A stretch of 64,000 nucleotides of DNA from an uncultured Prevotellaceae bacterium (lineage in GTDB: Bacteria; Bacteroidota; Bacteroidia; Bacteroidales; Muribaculaceae), in the NCBI GenBank assembly GCA_900318205.1, contig ONJS01000002.1:109908-173907 (forward strand). The letters are read 5' to 3'. Position 1 is the stretch's first letter. Each line of letters starts with the position of its first letter. A program made the position numbers and the translations under genes. Below are positions 28,601 through 36,774 of the stretch, one piece after another. Below the pieces are notes generated by a model. It was not told where the DNA came from, ran no database searches, and was given only the letters and a program-made list of their open reading frames with translations.

Positions 28601-29355
28601 AATGCACGGTGGCGTGCAGGCTGATAGGTGTGGAAATAGCCCTCTATCAGGAAGCCAGGAGCACCATGCTTCAATACACCCAGATAACCGGTGTAAGCGA
28701 TACCGGTATTGGGATCGACGCGTGTTGACGAACTGCCATAGAAGTCGATGTCACCACGCACATTGGGGCTCGTGGGACTGTAGTTGGTCATCGGGTCAAT
28801 CTCGTTGGTGTAGAAAATGGGCCAGCAGGTCAAACCCATGTCACGACTGCCAGGAGCCAAGTCACCGCCAGCACCGTCATTGCCACGATAGAGAGCCAGC
28901 GGATAGTTGGTCGCAGTGCCATCGGTCAGCGCATTGGAGTGGTGTGACAGGAACATGTCATAGTTGCCGACTTCAACCTCCTCGCAGATTTCGGACAAGG
29001 GACGGTTGTAGATTTCGGCGTCAGGAGCACCCTGTACATAGGGGTAAGGGCCATTGAACCACCTGGACATGGTGATATTCTCGGGCTTTACACCCATCTT
29101 GATGAGTGTTGCACGTGTCTGAATGGATTTCCACAGGTTGGTATTGCTCTCGTAGAAACCATTGGTGTCAGGACGTCCAGTCTCGGGAAGCATGGGGTAG
29201 GGGATGGTCGCCATCGGGCGGTCATTGGGTCCCCAGCTGCCGTGACCAGGATTCAGATAAACACGAAGTTCATCGGCTGTATTAGCCTGTAATGCACCGG
29301 CTGCCATGATGGCGGCTACGGCAAGTAAAAGTATCTTTTTCATAGCTGTCATCAT
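25612..29355 (-). CDS. Large secreted N-acetylmuramoyl-L-alanine amidase-like protein with T9SS-type C-terminus
   Basis: 1247 residues, paralogue of the protein at 19691-23659. Signal peptide (MKKILLLAVAAIMAAGALQA after MMTA), Amidase_3-like domain to ~270 with LNPGHGS, YESNTN, SHHSNA and FLIEGYFHTY, then a regulatory-like sandwich (~280-385). Residues ~420-800 are a different region with a DNGTEYELDG start; ~800-1195 is a single copy of the unit duplicated in the paralogue (VAGVYAYGLKV..., YVGNRTG). The C-terminus (RYYDLRGIEYSHPVEGVNII, then VRTYSDGTTQSVKVLK) resembles the type IX secretion type A sorting domain, instead of the dockerin in the paralogue. It starts 2 bp after the propeller gene stop, so the two are one transcription unit. 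Confidence 0.8.
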   Translation of the reverse strand: MMTAMKKILLLAVAAIMAAGALQANTADELRVYLNPGHGSWGPNDRPMATIPYPMLPETGRPDTNGFYESNTNLWKSIQTRATLIKMGVKPENITMSRWFNGPYPYVQGAPDAEIYNRPLSEICEEVEVGNYDMFLSHHSNALTDGTATNYPLALYRGNDGAGGDLAPGSRDMGLTCWPIFYTNEIDPMTNYSPTSPNVRGDIDFYGSSSTRVDPNTGIAYTGYLGVLKHGAPGFLIEGYFHTYQPARHRALNIDYCHQEGIRIARGICEYFGLNPESKGYIMGTVKDVHTHLVHNLYNYNAGTMDQWAPVNGAVVILYKDGQEVARYTTDENYNGVFVFEDLEPGTYTLAIEAEGYKPLGEYTKVTVDSQWQEWISKAAGDIVVEANKTTYEVPMLEAVDYVVPDDMFQNYPEPELPGYVQAPEKLELTCDNGTEYELDGTIKRMLVRGDSTVVLTNAEDGTPHIYLINNIDKVVVKELSINGIAPAEPNNAGFYSRLNDICFTADNQLVGMNSVQTQFGAEQVDPGFERGTLRLFKWADFDSDPVEWVTTQSAANFYRYRARQLVIDGASDECNVTIVGANDGTNSAGGMRFLKLAIVNNQITSTVYTEKTINASSNFTLPKVGEPVMTLSPRNDDYIVLDGDQILPFEVATAKSNGTDSEVVGRFESDETDNAAVGVSFFKYAQHQYMVTPYVAPMRDNEVSVGGIRLYDITAGMDQAALVATTNTDLDPLACKFMSTGAAVKGEDINLYLMQDNKITKWQAIASEQPGVAGVYAYGLKVFNDDDVFTFSFNSNADVQSGYITIYDTEGNVVTTIELSEIIEGENSISIDYSSLPVQHGDVLTWSVTLVGENINTIQRINPSGENYGGQLFVAVDKSPYSPMMGTIYVGNRTGSGAATNGVYVCDAKGQRVTEDLYRGGHNWGSNYRMAVDEQGKLYVPDWGDGASGVYIAEPGKIDENWTEFFVGTRQSSGLIVNDGQNVGSSTPGVAIGGSGADTKLYVYLEDFGNGVGVYNIGQPDGSVVDTWSTAPNQYFDIGAWQLNTNGNVVADAGGRGVWVSQYRSAGNNASGVPSLMFVDKDGNVTFNSGKAPYAEMLNGSDRAGFAVNDAADMLVINDGSYVLQFFDLTWDGTTPIIAPKYSYKTGQGSIYQMAFDYAGNLVCAGGNIGMYSLPTDENVHTTPACGEFKYIVIPLAVNETSVAKTIVSERYYDLRGIEYSHPVEGVNIIVRTYSDGTTQSVKVLK

Positions 29356-29357
29356 TA

Positions 29358-30254
29358 TTATTTGGTTACTTGAATAATATAAGCCTCACCAGCGGGGGTG
29401 CTGAAAGCAATCTTGCCGTTGGCAGCATGCGGATACATAGCGATGGTCTCATCGCCGGTCAGCGTCTGGGTCACGCCGTCGAGGGTGGCGGCAACGATGG
29501 TTGAGGCATAGATGAACTCACCGTCGTCCAAATCCATCATGCCCACGATGGTATTGTCGTCATACCATACCGGAGCACGCATCTTGCCCACCTTGCGCGC
29601 ATTGCTACCATCGAGGTCGCAAACGTAGGTGCCATGGGCAGCGAGGTAATAGAGAACCTTAGTGCCGTCAGGCGACAGAGAGGGCCACAAGTAGCTGAAA
29701 TCGTTTCCGTTAGGCGACAAGTTGCGGGTCTTGCCGTCGACGGTAACCATCAACTTGCCCTTGTCAATAGAAAGCACGGGCAGGTTTTGGGCCTTGGCAT
29801 TGCCGATGGCCTTTTTGCTGAATTTGCCCTTGTTAACAGCACCGACAGTGGTGGCACTGGCGGCATAGCCCTGCAGGTCACGAGTGGGTTTCACCAGTAC
29901 CTGGCTGGAACCAGTCACGAGGTTTACGCTCTTGAGCGATGAAAGACGCAGGTGCTTGTTGTTGAACGAGCCTTCGCGGTAAACGACCGTCTGGCCGTCG
30001 GGCGAAATCTTCACGTTGTGACCAGCACTGGGAGCGGTGCTCAGCACTTGACACTGGTTGGTGTTCAGGTCCATCTTGGTGAGGCCTTGGTTGGTAGCGC
30101 TTGTCAGCAGCAGATAATCGCCCTGTGGGCTGATAGCCGCCACTGCAGCCTTGTCAGGCAGATTGACCTTTTCAATCGAGGTCACATTCAATACCTGGCC
30201 CATTGCACTCATCGAGAAGCCTAACGCCAATGCGAAAAGAACTTTTCTCATCAT
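29358..30254 (-). CDS. TolB-like beta-propeller exported protein (paralogue of 18745-19656)
   Basis: 298 residues with a signal peptide (MMRKVLFALALGFSMSAMGQ) and PD40-type blades: AAISPQGDYLLLTSATNQGLTKMDL, KISPDGQTVVYREG, PSLSPDGTKVLYYLAAHGTYVCDLDG. Alignment by eye with the protein at 18745-19656 is good over the full length, including VLNVTSIEK/VLNVSSVER after the signal. Only 2 bp separate its stop from the start of the large amidase-like gene. Function unknown; the pairing implies a partner role. Confidence 0.8.
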   Translation of the reverse strand: MMRKVLFALALGFSMSAMGQVLNVTSIEKVNLPDKAAVAAISPQGDYLLLTSATNQGLTKMDLNTNQCQVLSTAPSAGHNVKISPDGQTVVYREGSFNNKHLRLSSLKSVNLVTGSSQVLVKPTRDLQGYAASATTVGAVNKGKFSKKAIGNAKAQNLPVLSIDKGKLMVTVDGKTRNLSPNGNDFSYLWPSLSPDGTKVLYYLAAHGTYVCDLDGSNARKVGKMRAPVWYDDNTIVGMMDLDDGEFIYASTIVAATLDGVTQTLTGDETIAMYPHAANGKIAFSTPAGEAYIIQVTK

Positions 30255-30574
30255 GATGGTTTAATGGTTTTAATTAACTTGGCAACATTTCAGCCATAGA
30301 TACGAGCATCTAGACATAAGGTTGGCACAAGTTGTTAGTTAAACAATATCGGTTAATAAAATAGTTTCAATTCTTTCATTTCCGGGTCTTGACTTTAACG
30401 GGCATCCATGCGAGGATTTACAGCCCAGCGCCAATGCTCTGGTGAACTGCAAAGTAAATCAAAAAAAATGTCTAAAACAAATAAAAATGGTTTAAATTTA
30501 TTAACAGGTGGGTATTTTTTGTTACAACTGCAAATAATCGTGAGTCATGTGGGCGAGAGAATTAAAAAATGCAG
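30255..30574. other. Intergenic region between divergent genes
   Basis: A 320-bp AT-rich spacer between the propeller gene (minus) and the glycosidase-like gene (plus). Apart from the plus-strand promoter core at its right end and a weak minus-strand TATCTATG near 30296-30303, I see no gene or structured element. Confidence 0.5.
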
Positions 30575-30582
30575 TATCTTTG
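30575..30582 (+). promoter_or_regulatory. Predicted promoter for the six-hairpin glycosidase-like gene
   Basis: TATCTTTG followed by CC, only 8 bp before the ATG at 30591. The transcript would be leaderless or nearly so if this is the true core. Confidence 0.5.
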
Positions 30583-30590
30583 CCATTGAA

Positions 30591-32759
30591 ATGCTAAGAA
30601 AAAGGATTCAGAACATTGGTATTGCACTCGCTGTACTGACGGTTGGAGTGTGTTTATTGTGGGCCTGTAGTGGTGGCAGCGAGATGAGTAGCCGTGTCAT
30701 CGTCCAGAACGATACGTTCACGATGACAGGCGACAGCATTATCGAGGATACCGTGATGGCATGTGCCCACTCGCCAGAGTTCATCGAGACCAACATAACC
30801 ATGTCACGCCTGGACAGCTTGTATCACCATGCCGACACGGCACGGGTGAGTTTTGTCCATGGCCGTCCGTGGAAGATAAAACAGCCACGTCCCGTGTTGA
30901 TGCCGGAATACAGCAGCAACCAGCCCCTGGTTGACGCGTTGTACAACATGTCGGTCGATCACATTACCGATGCCATGGATCCGTCAGGCCGCTTTATCGT
31001 GAGTCAGAGCAACTACAGCCGCTTGTATTGCGCTATCTTCCTCTCACTTGCCGCATTGAAGCCTCATCAGTCGATGGCAACGCTGCGGGCGCTGGTGGAC
31101 CGCGACAGCATCATCATGCAACGCGAGGGCCAGTGGCCTATCGTGAGTGACCACATCGGCTGGGCAACTGCCGCCTGGGAGGTCTATAAGACCACCGGCG
31201 ACAAGCAGTGGCTTGCCTTTAGCTACCATGCCATTGAGAAAACCCTTGCCATCAACCGAGCCGTGCTGCTGGACCATAACCTGGGGCTCATCCATGGCGC
31301 TGGCTACACTACTGCCAGACCGCTGGGTGTGAGACGCATGACCTGGATGGGATATAATGATATGTTTGCCTGTATGTCGCTGGGCAACAACATCCTTACC
31401 GAAAATGCCTATGCCATCCTTGCCGAGATGGGCGAGGAATTGGGCATTGAAAACGATTATCAGAAGGATGCCCAGCGCATCAAGGATGCCATCAACCAGC
31501 ACCTGTGGAACGAGGACAAGGGTTTCTACAGTTCCTTCCTCTATGGCATGGCCTACCAGCGACAGTCGCCGTTGACTGACAACACGTCCCAGGCGATGTG
31601 CGTGCTGTGGGGTATCGCTGTGGATGACAGGGCTGAATACCTGATTGCCAACACGCCCGTGTCGGATAAGGGTGTAAACGTCAGCTATCCCCCAGGAAAC
31701 GAGGTGGAGCCTTATTTTGCCAACGCGTCATGGGCAACGACCCAGGCGTTGTGGAACCTGGCAGCCGCCGAGGTGCGTAACGAGAATGCCCTGCGCCGAG
31801 GCATGGGAGCCCTCTATCGGGCCCAAGCCCTCTATCAGTCACGCGGCATTCACCTGCGGGACTTGGAGACCGACCGTCTGGGTACCAGTGCGAGCAATGC
31901 AGCGATGATCCTGCGAGTACTCATGGGCATGCGATTTACTGCCGAGGGCATCGAACTGGCACCGATTGTCCCGAAAGGCATGGACGGCAAGAAGACCTTC
32001 AAAGGGCTGAACTACCGTCGTGCGGTGCTGGATTTCACCATTAACGGGACCGGCAACGACATTGAATCAATCACCGATAACGGCAAGCCCATGGAGAGCG
32101 CGTTCCTGCCCAACGATATTGAGGGCCAACACAATATCGAAATCAAACTCAAGCAAGGCAAACGTCCGAGTCAGCATGCTACCATCCATCATGGGGAGAT
32201 TATGTTGCCGATGACGCCTACCGTCGAGTGGAGTGGCGACACGGGACGTATCATCGACTTTGTTCCCGGCACGCCCTATTGCCTGATTGCCAACGGCAAT
32301 ACCAGTGCCATCACCGACTCGGTATTTGTGTTACCCGAGCCCGATGATGGATTGACCGAATTCTCGGTTGAGATTGAGGGACGTCTCGTGAACAGCTTTA
32401 TGTCAAAACCCTTGCTGCGCTTCGGATTAACACCTCAGATGGCCTTCCTGCCAAAGACTGAGAGTGCCGACTCGGTGATCGTCACCGTGAGTGTAGCAGA
32501 GGGTGGGGATTACCTCATTGACATCGGTTATGACCCCACGGGAACTCTTGACGTGCGTCGCCTGACGGTCAACGGACATCCCATGGGTACGCTGGTCATG
32601 GCGAGCGGCGTCAATACGGGTAGTGACGATGTGGCCTACAGCAATATGGCGATGGTGAAACTGCTCAAGGGTGAAAACGTTATCCGCCTGGACCAAATCA
32701 GACTGCCCAAATCGTTCACACCCTGTCAGCCCGTGTATATGAGAGTCATTAAATATTAA
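30591..32759 (+). CDS. Six-hairpin glycosidase-like lipoprotein
   Basis: 722 residues from MLRKRIQNIGIALAVLTVGV; the frame opens at 30408, but that extension is low quality and covers the promoter. The lipobox LLWAC gives Cys26. Residues ~95-470 have the alternating helical pattern of (alpha/alpha)6 glycosidases: QGQ/GQWPIVSDHIGWATAAWEVY, WMGYNDMFACMSLGNN, HLWNEDKGFYSSFLYG, FANASWATTQALWNLAAAE. A beta-sandwich tail (LNYRRAVLDFTING, carbohydrate-binding-like C-terminal repeats) follows. I cannot assign a GH family number; trehalase, glycogen-debranching or phosphorylase-like relatives are possible. It is divergent from the amidase/propeller operon and co-directional with the tricorn-like gene. 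Confidence 0.7.
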   Translation: MLRKRIQNIGIALAVLTVGVCLLWACSGGSEMSSRVIVQNDTFTMTGDSIIEDTVMACAHSPEFIETNITMSRLDSLYHHADTARVSFVHGRPWKIKQPRPVLMPEYSSNQPLVDALYNMSVDHITDAMDPSGRFIVSQSNYSRLYCAIFLSLAALKPHQSMATLRALVDRDSIIMQREGQWPIVSDHIGWATAAWEVYKTTGDKQWLAFSYHAIEKTLAINRAVLLDHNLGLIHGAGYTTARPLGVRRMTWMGYNDMFACMSLGNNILTENAYAILAEMGEELGIENDYQKDAQRIKDAINQHLWNEDKGFYSSFLYGMAYQRQSPLTDNTSQAMCVLWGIAVDDRAEYLIANTPVSDKGVNVSYPPGNEVEPYFANASWATTQALWNLAAAEVRNENALRRGMGALYRAQALYQSRGIHLRDLETDRLGTSASNAAMILRVLMGMRFTAEGIELAPIVPKGMDGKKTFKGLNYRRAVLDFTINGTGNDIESITDNGKPMESAFLPNDIEGQHNIEIKLKQGKRPSQHATIHHGEIMLPMTPTVEWSGDTGRIIDFVPGTPYCLIANGNTSAITDSVFVLPEPDDGLTEFSVEIEGRLVNSFMSKPLLRFGLTPQMAFLPKTESADSVIVTVSVAEGGDYLIDIGYDPTGTLDVRRLTVNGHPMGTLVMASGVNTGSDDVAYSNMAMVKLLKGENVIRLDQIRLPKSFTPCQPVYMRVIKY

Positions 32760-32960
32760 TGCGAGCGTTGCTCGCATTAGTGATTAGAGATTAGTGATTA
32801 GTGAGGCATCCGCTTTTGTGCGAGCGTTGCTCGCAGTTTAAAGTTTAATGTTTAAAGTTTAATGAAGCATCCGCATTCTGACAACTGAGAACTGACAACT
32901 GACAACTGAAGACTGAAAACTGACAACTGAAAACCGACAACTTTAAAATATAATTAGCTT
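32760..32960 (+). repeat. Composite heptad-repeat intergenic element, copy 3
   Basis: The stop TAA (32757-32759) is followed at once by TGCGAGCGTTGCTCGCA, GATTAGT/GATTAGA heptamers, GAGGCATCCGC, a second GCGAGCGTTGCTCGC, GTTTAAA-GTTTAAT twice (32836-32863), GAAGCATCCGC, then CTG every 7 bp from 32878 to 32927 (CTGAGAA, CTGACAA, CTGAAGA, CTGAAAA). It ends ~20 bp before the tricorn-like start. This copy appears to contain a nested partial duplication. Confidence 0.9.
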
Positions 32961-35900
32961 ATGAGAATTAAAATCTTTTTGATGGCAGGACTTGCAGCTG
33001 CGGCGCTCACCTGCCAAGCCGATGAGGGACGCTTGCTGCGTTTCCCCGGCACCAACGGCCGCGAAGTGGCATTCAGCTATGCCGGTGACATCTACACCGT
33101 GCCCATCACGGGTGGTACGGCTCGCAAATTGACCTCCCACAAGGGCTATGAGGCCTTCGCCCGCTACAGCCCCGACGGACAGACCATCGCCTTTACTGGC
33201 CAGTATGACGGCAATACCGAGGTGTATGTCATGCCCTCACAGGGTGGTGAACCCAAGCGTATCACGTTCACTGCCACCAATCCTCGTGACGACTGGGGCG
33301 ACCGTATGGGTCCCAACAACATCACCATGGCGTGGACTCCTGACGGACGTGGCGTCATCTACCGCAACCGCATCAGTGACAGCTTTAACGGCAAACTGTG
33401 GTGTGCTCCCATTGACGGTAGCATGGCCCAGCCGCTGCCGCTGCCCGAGGGCGGTTTCTGCTGCTACAATGCCGATGGCAGCAAGTTGGCCTACAACCGT
33501 GTTTTCCGCGAATTCCGCACGTGGAAATACTACAAGGGCGGTATGGCCGACGACATCTGGATCTATGACACCCAGGCCAAGACGGTGACCAACATCACCA
33601 ACAATATTGCCCAGGACATCGACCCGATGTGGATTGGCGACGAAATCTACTATATGAGCGATCGCGACAACCGCATGAACATCTTTGTCTATAACACCCG
33701 CACGGGTGCTACCCAGAAGGTGACCGACTTCACTGAATATGATGTGAAGTTCGCCAACTGCGGCGGCGGCAAGATCGTGTTTGAGAACGGTGGCTATCTC
33801 TATGTCCTTGACCCTGCTACCAAACGCAGCGAGAAGATTACCGTTTATCTCAACAGCGAGAACAACTTTGCCCGCGAGGAGCAGCGCAAGGTGAAGGACA
33901 ACCTGACAGCCGGTAGCCTGGCTCCCGACGGCAGCCGACTGGCTATCAGTGCCCGCGGTGAGGTGTTTGACGTGCCCGCTAAGCATGGCGTGACCCGTAA
34001 CATCACCCACACGCCCGGTGTCCACGAGCGCAATGCCGCTTGGAGTCCCGATGGCAAGAACATCGCCTACATCAGCGACCAGACGGGCGAGACCGAGATT
34101 TGGGTACGACCCGTGGGCAGCGACCAGGCTCGTCAGCTGACCTTTGACAACGACACCTACATCAGGGACCTGGAGTGGAGTCCCGACGGCAGCCAGATTG
34201 TCTATACCGACCGTAAGAACCGCATGGTGATGGTCAATGTCAACAGCAAAGTCGCCAACAAGAAAATCCTGCTCACCGATGAGATGGGCGAGATTCCCAC
34301 GCCCAAGTTCTCACCCGACGGCAAGTGGCTGACCTATTACCGCCAAGGCCCCAACGAGTTTGGCGTGGTTTACCTCTATAATATCGCCGAGGGTAAGGAA
34401 TATCCCGTGACCGACCGCTGGTATGACAGCAACTCGCCTGTCTTCAGCAGCGATGGCAAGTACCTGATTTTTGCTTCGGCGCGCGACTTCAATCCCATCT
34501 ACAGCAGCGTCGAGTGGAACTTTGCCTACCGTGACATGGAGGGCATCTACCTCGTCCTGCTGTCCAAGGACACCCCGTCTCCCTTCCTCCCCAAGGATGA
34601 CCAGGTGATGGCAGGTGACGACAAGTCCAAAGAGGCTCCTAAGGATGCCCCCAAGGACAAGAAAGGCAAGGGTAAAGCCCAGGCCGACCCCAATGCCGTG
34701 CGCATCGACATCGATGGCATTGCCGATCGCATCGTCAAGGTGCCCATCGGTACCGGAGCCTACGGCAACTTCGTGTGCAACGGCACCCACCTGTGGTACA
34801 GCGGCCGTGGCAGCGTGCGCGTGTATGACTTTGCCGAGCAGAAGGACGAGATGGTTGCCGAACGTGCCTACATGGTGCCCTCGGCTGACCTGAAGACGGC
34901 TGCCTACCTCAAGGGCGACAACGTCTATATCGCCCCCTTAGCTCCCCGCAAGGCTGACTTGAGCGAGGCAGTGAACCTGGACGACATGATAGCTACGGTC
35001 AACTATGACCAGGAGTGGAACCAGATTTTCAACGAGGCATGGCGTGCCTATCGTGACGGCTTCTACGTGGAGACCATGCACGGTGTGGATTGGCAGGCAA
35101 TGCACGACAAATATGCCGCCTTGTTGCCCTACGTCAAGAACCGCCTGGACCTGACTTACGTCATCGGCGGCATGATCGGCGAGTTGGCAGTGGGCCACGC
35201 CTATGTTGACGGCGGTGACCACATCACCATCGACCAGCACAACATCGGTATGCTGGGTGCTGAGCTGGAGCAGGTGGCTAACGGCTTCAAAATCACCAAA
35301 ATCCTGCGTGGTGCTCCCGACCGTGAGTCGTTGCGCTCACCGCTGCTCGAGCCGGGCATGAATGTCAAGGAAGGCGACATCATCACTGCCGTTGATGGCG
35401 TATCGGCCGCTGGCGTGAACAACATCTACACATTGCTGCGCGACAAGGCTGATGTGATGACCGAGCTGACCCTGGGCGACGGCCGCAAGGTGGTTGTCAA
35501 GCCCATCCAGAACGAGTATCCGCTCTACCACTACGAGTGGGTTCAGCACAACATCGACTATGTGAACGAGAAGACGGGTGGCCGTGTGGGCTACGTCTAT
35601 ATCCCCGACATGGGTCCCGAGGGCCTGCGTGAGTTCTCGCGCTATTTCTTCGCCCAGACCGACAAGGAGGCTCTTATCGTTGATGACCGCGCCAACGGTG
35701 GTGGCAACATCTCACCGATGGTGATTGAACGTCTGCTGCGTCAGCCTTACCGCTTGACGATGTTCCGCGGCAGCAACTACAACGGCACCATTCCCGAGCG
35801 CACGCTCTACGGTCCCAAGGTGCTGCTGGTGAACAAGTATAGCGCCAGCGATGGCGACCTGTTCCCCTGGTCGTTCAAGGAGAACAAGTTGGGTACTGTC

Positions 35901-36197
35901 ATCGGCACCCGTTCATGGGGCGGCATCGTGGGCATCAGCGGCTCACTGCCCTATATGGACGGTACCGACATCCGCGTGCCCTTCTTCACCAACTATGACA
36001 CTCGCGGCAACTGGATTGTTGAGAACCACGGCGTGGATCCCGACATCCTCATCGACAACGACCCCGTCTTGGAGAACCAGGGTATTGACCAGCAGCTGGA
36101 CAAGGCCATCGAGGTTATCCTTGAACAACTCAAGGACCGCAAGCCCATGCCCAAGACGCCTGCTCCCCGCACGATGCATGACCTGGGCGTGGATTGA
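32961..36197 (+). CDS. Tricorn-type protease, S41 family
   Basis: 1078 residues with a signal peptide (MRIKIFLMAGLAAAALTCQA), so exported, unlike archaeal tricorn. Residues ~25-330 and ~335-530 form PD40-type propellers (YSPDGQTIAFTGQYDGNTEVYV, WSPDGKNIAYISDQTGETEIW, FSPDGKWLTYYRQGP). A Lys/Pro-rich linker (KSKEAPKDAPKDKKGKGKA) follows, then a PDZ domain near 760-840 (MNVKEGDIITAVDGVSAAGV) and the S41 peptidase domain with GGGNISPM and NKYSASDGDLF carrying the nucleophilic Ser (961 or 963). It probably degrades peptides in the periplasm. It follows the glycosidase-like gene, separated by a heptad-repeat element. Confidence 0.93.
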   Translation: MRIKIFLMAGLAAAALTCQADEGRLLRFPGTNGREVAFSYAGDIYTVPITGGTARKLTSHKGYEAFARYSPDGQTIAFTGQYDGNTEVYVMPSQGGEPKRITFTATNPRDDWGDRMGPNNITMAWTPDGRGVIYRNRISDSFNGKLWCAPIDGSMAQPLPLPEGGFCCYNADGSKLAYNRVFREFRTWKYYKGGMADDIWIYDTQAKTVTNITNNIAQDIDPMWIGDEIYYMSDRDNRMNIFVYNTRTGATQKVTDFTEYDVKFANCGGGKIVFENGGYLYVLDPATKRSEKITVYLNSENNFAREEQRKVKDNLTAGSLAPDGSRLAISARGEVFDVPAKHGVTRNITHTPGVHERNAAWSPDGKNIAYISDQTGETEIWVRPVGSDQARQLTFDNDTYIRDLEWSPDGSQIVYTDRKNRMVMVNVNSKVANKKILLTDEMGEIPTPKFSPDGKWLTYYRQGPNEFGVVYLYNIAEGKEYPVTDRWYDSNSPVFSSDGKYLIFASARDFNPIYSSVEWNFAYRDMEGIYLVLLSKDTPSPFLPKDDQVMAGDDKSKEAPKDAPKDKKGKGKAQADPNAVRIDIDGIADRIVKVPIGTGAYGNFVCNGTHLWYSGRGSVRVYDFAEQKDEMVAERAYMVPSADLKTAAYLKGDNVYIAPLAPRKADLSEAVNLDDMIATVNYDQEWNQIFNEAWRAYRDGFYVETMHGVDWQAMHDKYAALLPYVKNRLDLTYVIGGMIGELAVGHAYVDGGDHITIDQHNIGMLGAELEQVANGFKITKILRGAPDRESLRSPLLEPGMNVKEGDIITAVDGVSAAGVNNIYTLLRDKADVMTELTLGDGRKVVVKPIQNEYPLYHYEWVQHNIDYVNEKTGGRVGYVYIPDMGPEGLREFSRYFFAQTDKEALIVDDRANGGGNISPMVIERLLRQPYRLTMFRGSNYNGTIPERTLYGPKVLLVNKYSASDGDLFPWSFKENKLGTVIGTRSWGGIVGISGSLPYMDGTDIRVPFFTNYDTRGNWIVENHGVDPDILIDNDPVLENQGIDQQLDKAIEVILEQLKDRKPMPKTPAPRTMHDLGVD

Positions 36198-36245
36198 TGC
36201 TCGCTGCGCTCGCTGATTAGTGATTAGTGAAGCATCCGCATTCTT
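36198..36245 (+). repeat. Composite heptad-repeat element, partial copy 4
   Basis: Directly after the tricorn stop TGA: TGCTCGCTGCGCTCGCT, GATTAGT twice, GAAGCATCCGCATTCT. The CTGACAA tract is missing; a different repeat (CGCTAAGA/CGCTAAGT, 8-bp units, ~36253-36278) follows instead. Confidence 0.75.
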
Positions 36246-36360
36246 TTAGTCTCACGCTAAGACGCTAAGTCGCGAAGACATTTATTATTGCTCGCAAGAG
36301 GCTCGCAATAGTTATTTATTGCATACCCTTGCGAGCAAATTTTATACGGAAAAGCCTGTA

Positions 36361-36382
36361 GAGACGCAAAATCTTGCGTCTC
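36361..36382. repeat. GAGACGCAAAA palindromic repeat, copy a
   Basis: A 22-bp near-palindrome with arms GAGACGCAA and TTGCGTCTC. Further copies are at 36412-36433 (perfect palindrome) and 37980-38001. Confidence 0.8.
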
Positions 36383-36408
36383 CCGATAGGCGACACAATA
36401 TGCTGACC

Positions 36409-36577
36409 CTGGAGACGCAAAATTTTGCGTCTCTACATAGTTCGTACATCATTTTTCATCATTTTTCACCATTTTCCACATTTTCCACACTGTTCACATG
36501 GGTGTGTGATTTCACTCTGGGGTGGGAAATTTGTGGAAAGGCACGTATATAGTGGAAAGGGTGGAAAAAGTGAAAAA
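36409..36577 (+). repeat. Left 169-bp direct repeat flanking the ATPase gene
   Basis: Starts with the GAGACGCAAAA palindrome, continues through CATAGTTCGTACATCATTTT, and holds an internal inverted repeat: arm 36460-36488 (CATTTTTCACCATTTTCCAC...) and arm 36552-36579 (...GTGGAAAAAGTGAAAAATG). It is nearly identical, by eye, to 37977-38145. Confidence 0.9.
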
Positions 36578-36651
36578 TGGTGGAAAGACCAACTATTATT
36601 GATGAATAAACGTGGAAAAATTGGTATTTCGCAAACTTTCATGGGAGAAAA

Positions 36652-36684
36652 TTTGGATTTCGGGGTGTTGATGTCGTAACTTTG
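36652..36684 (+). promoter_or_regulatory. Predicted promoter for the ATPase gene
   Basis: A TTTG -33 element (36652-36655) and TAACTTTG -7 element (36677-36684) at 21-bp spacing match the Bacteroidetes consensus. The leader is about 85 bp. Confidence 0.6.
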
Positions 36685-36774
36685 CAGCGGCAAGTCTACG
36701 GTCGATAGCCGATGCTAATGACTAACGACTCGCCAATTTATTTCACTTATATTATTTTTTTATAATTTTTTACC

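Larger units (their letters stand above)
36198..36774. other. Gene-free repeat-rich region upstream of the ATPase gene
   Basis: 577 bp without a gene. It holds, in order, the partial heptad element, CGCTAAGA octamers, further GCTCGC/GCGAGC fragments near 36290-36336, two copies of a GAGACGCAAAA palindrome, the left 169-bp direct repeat and the ATPase promoter. Confidence 0.7.

Noticed and set aside
30314-30332. Second sigma-54-like site (TTGGCACAAGTTGTTAG)
   Set aside because: The -12 TTGC part does not match and spacing is wrong.
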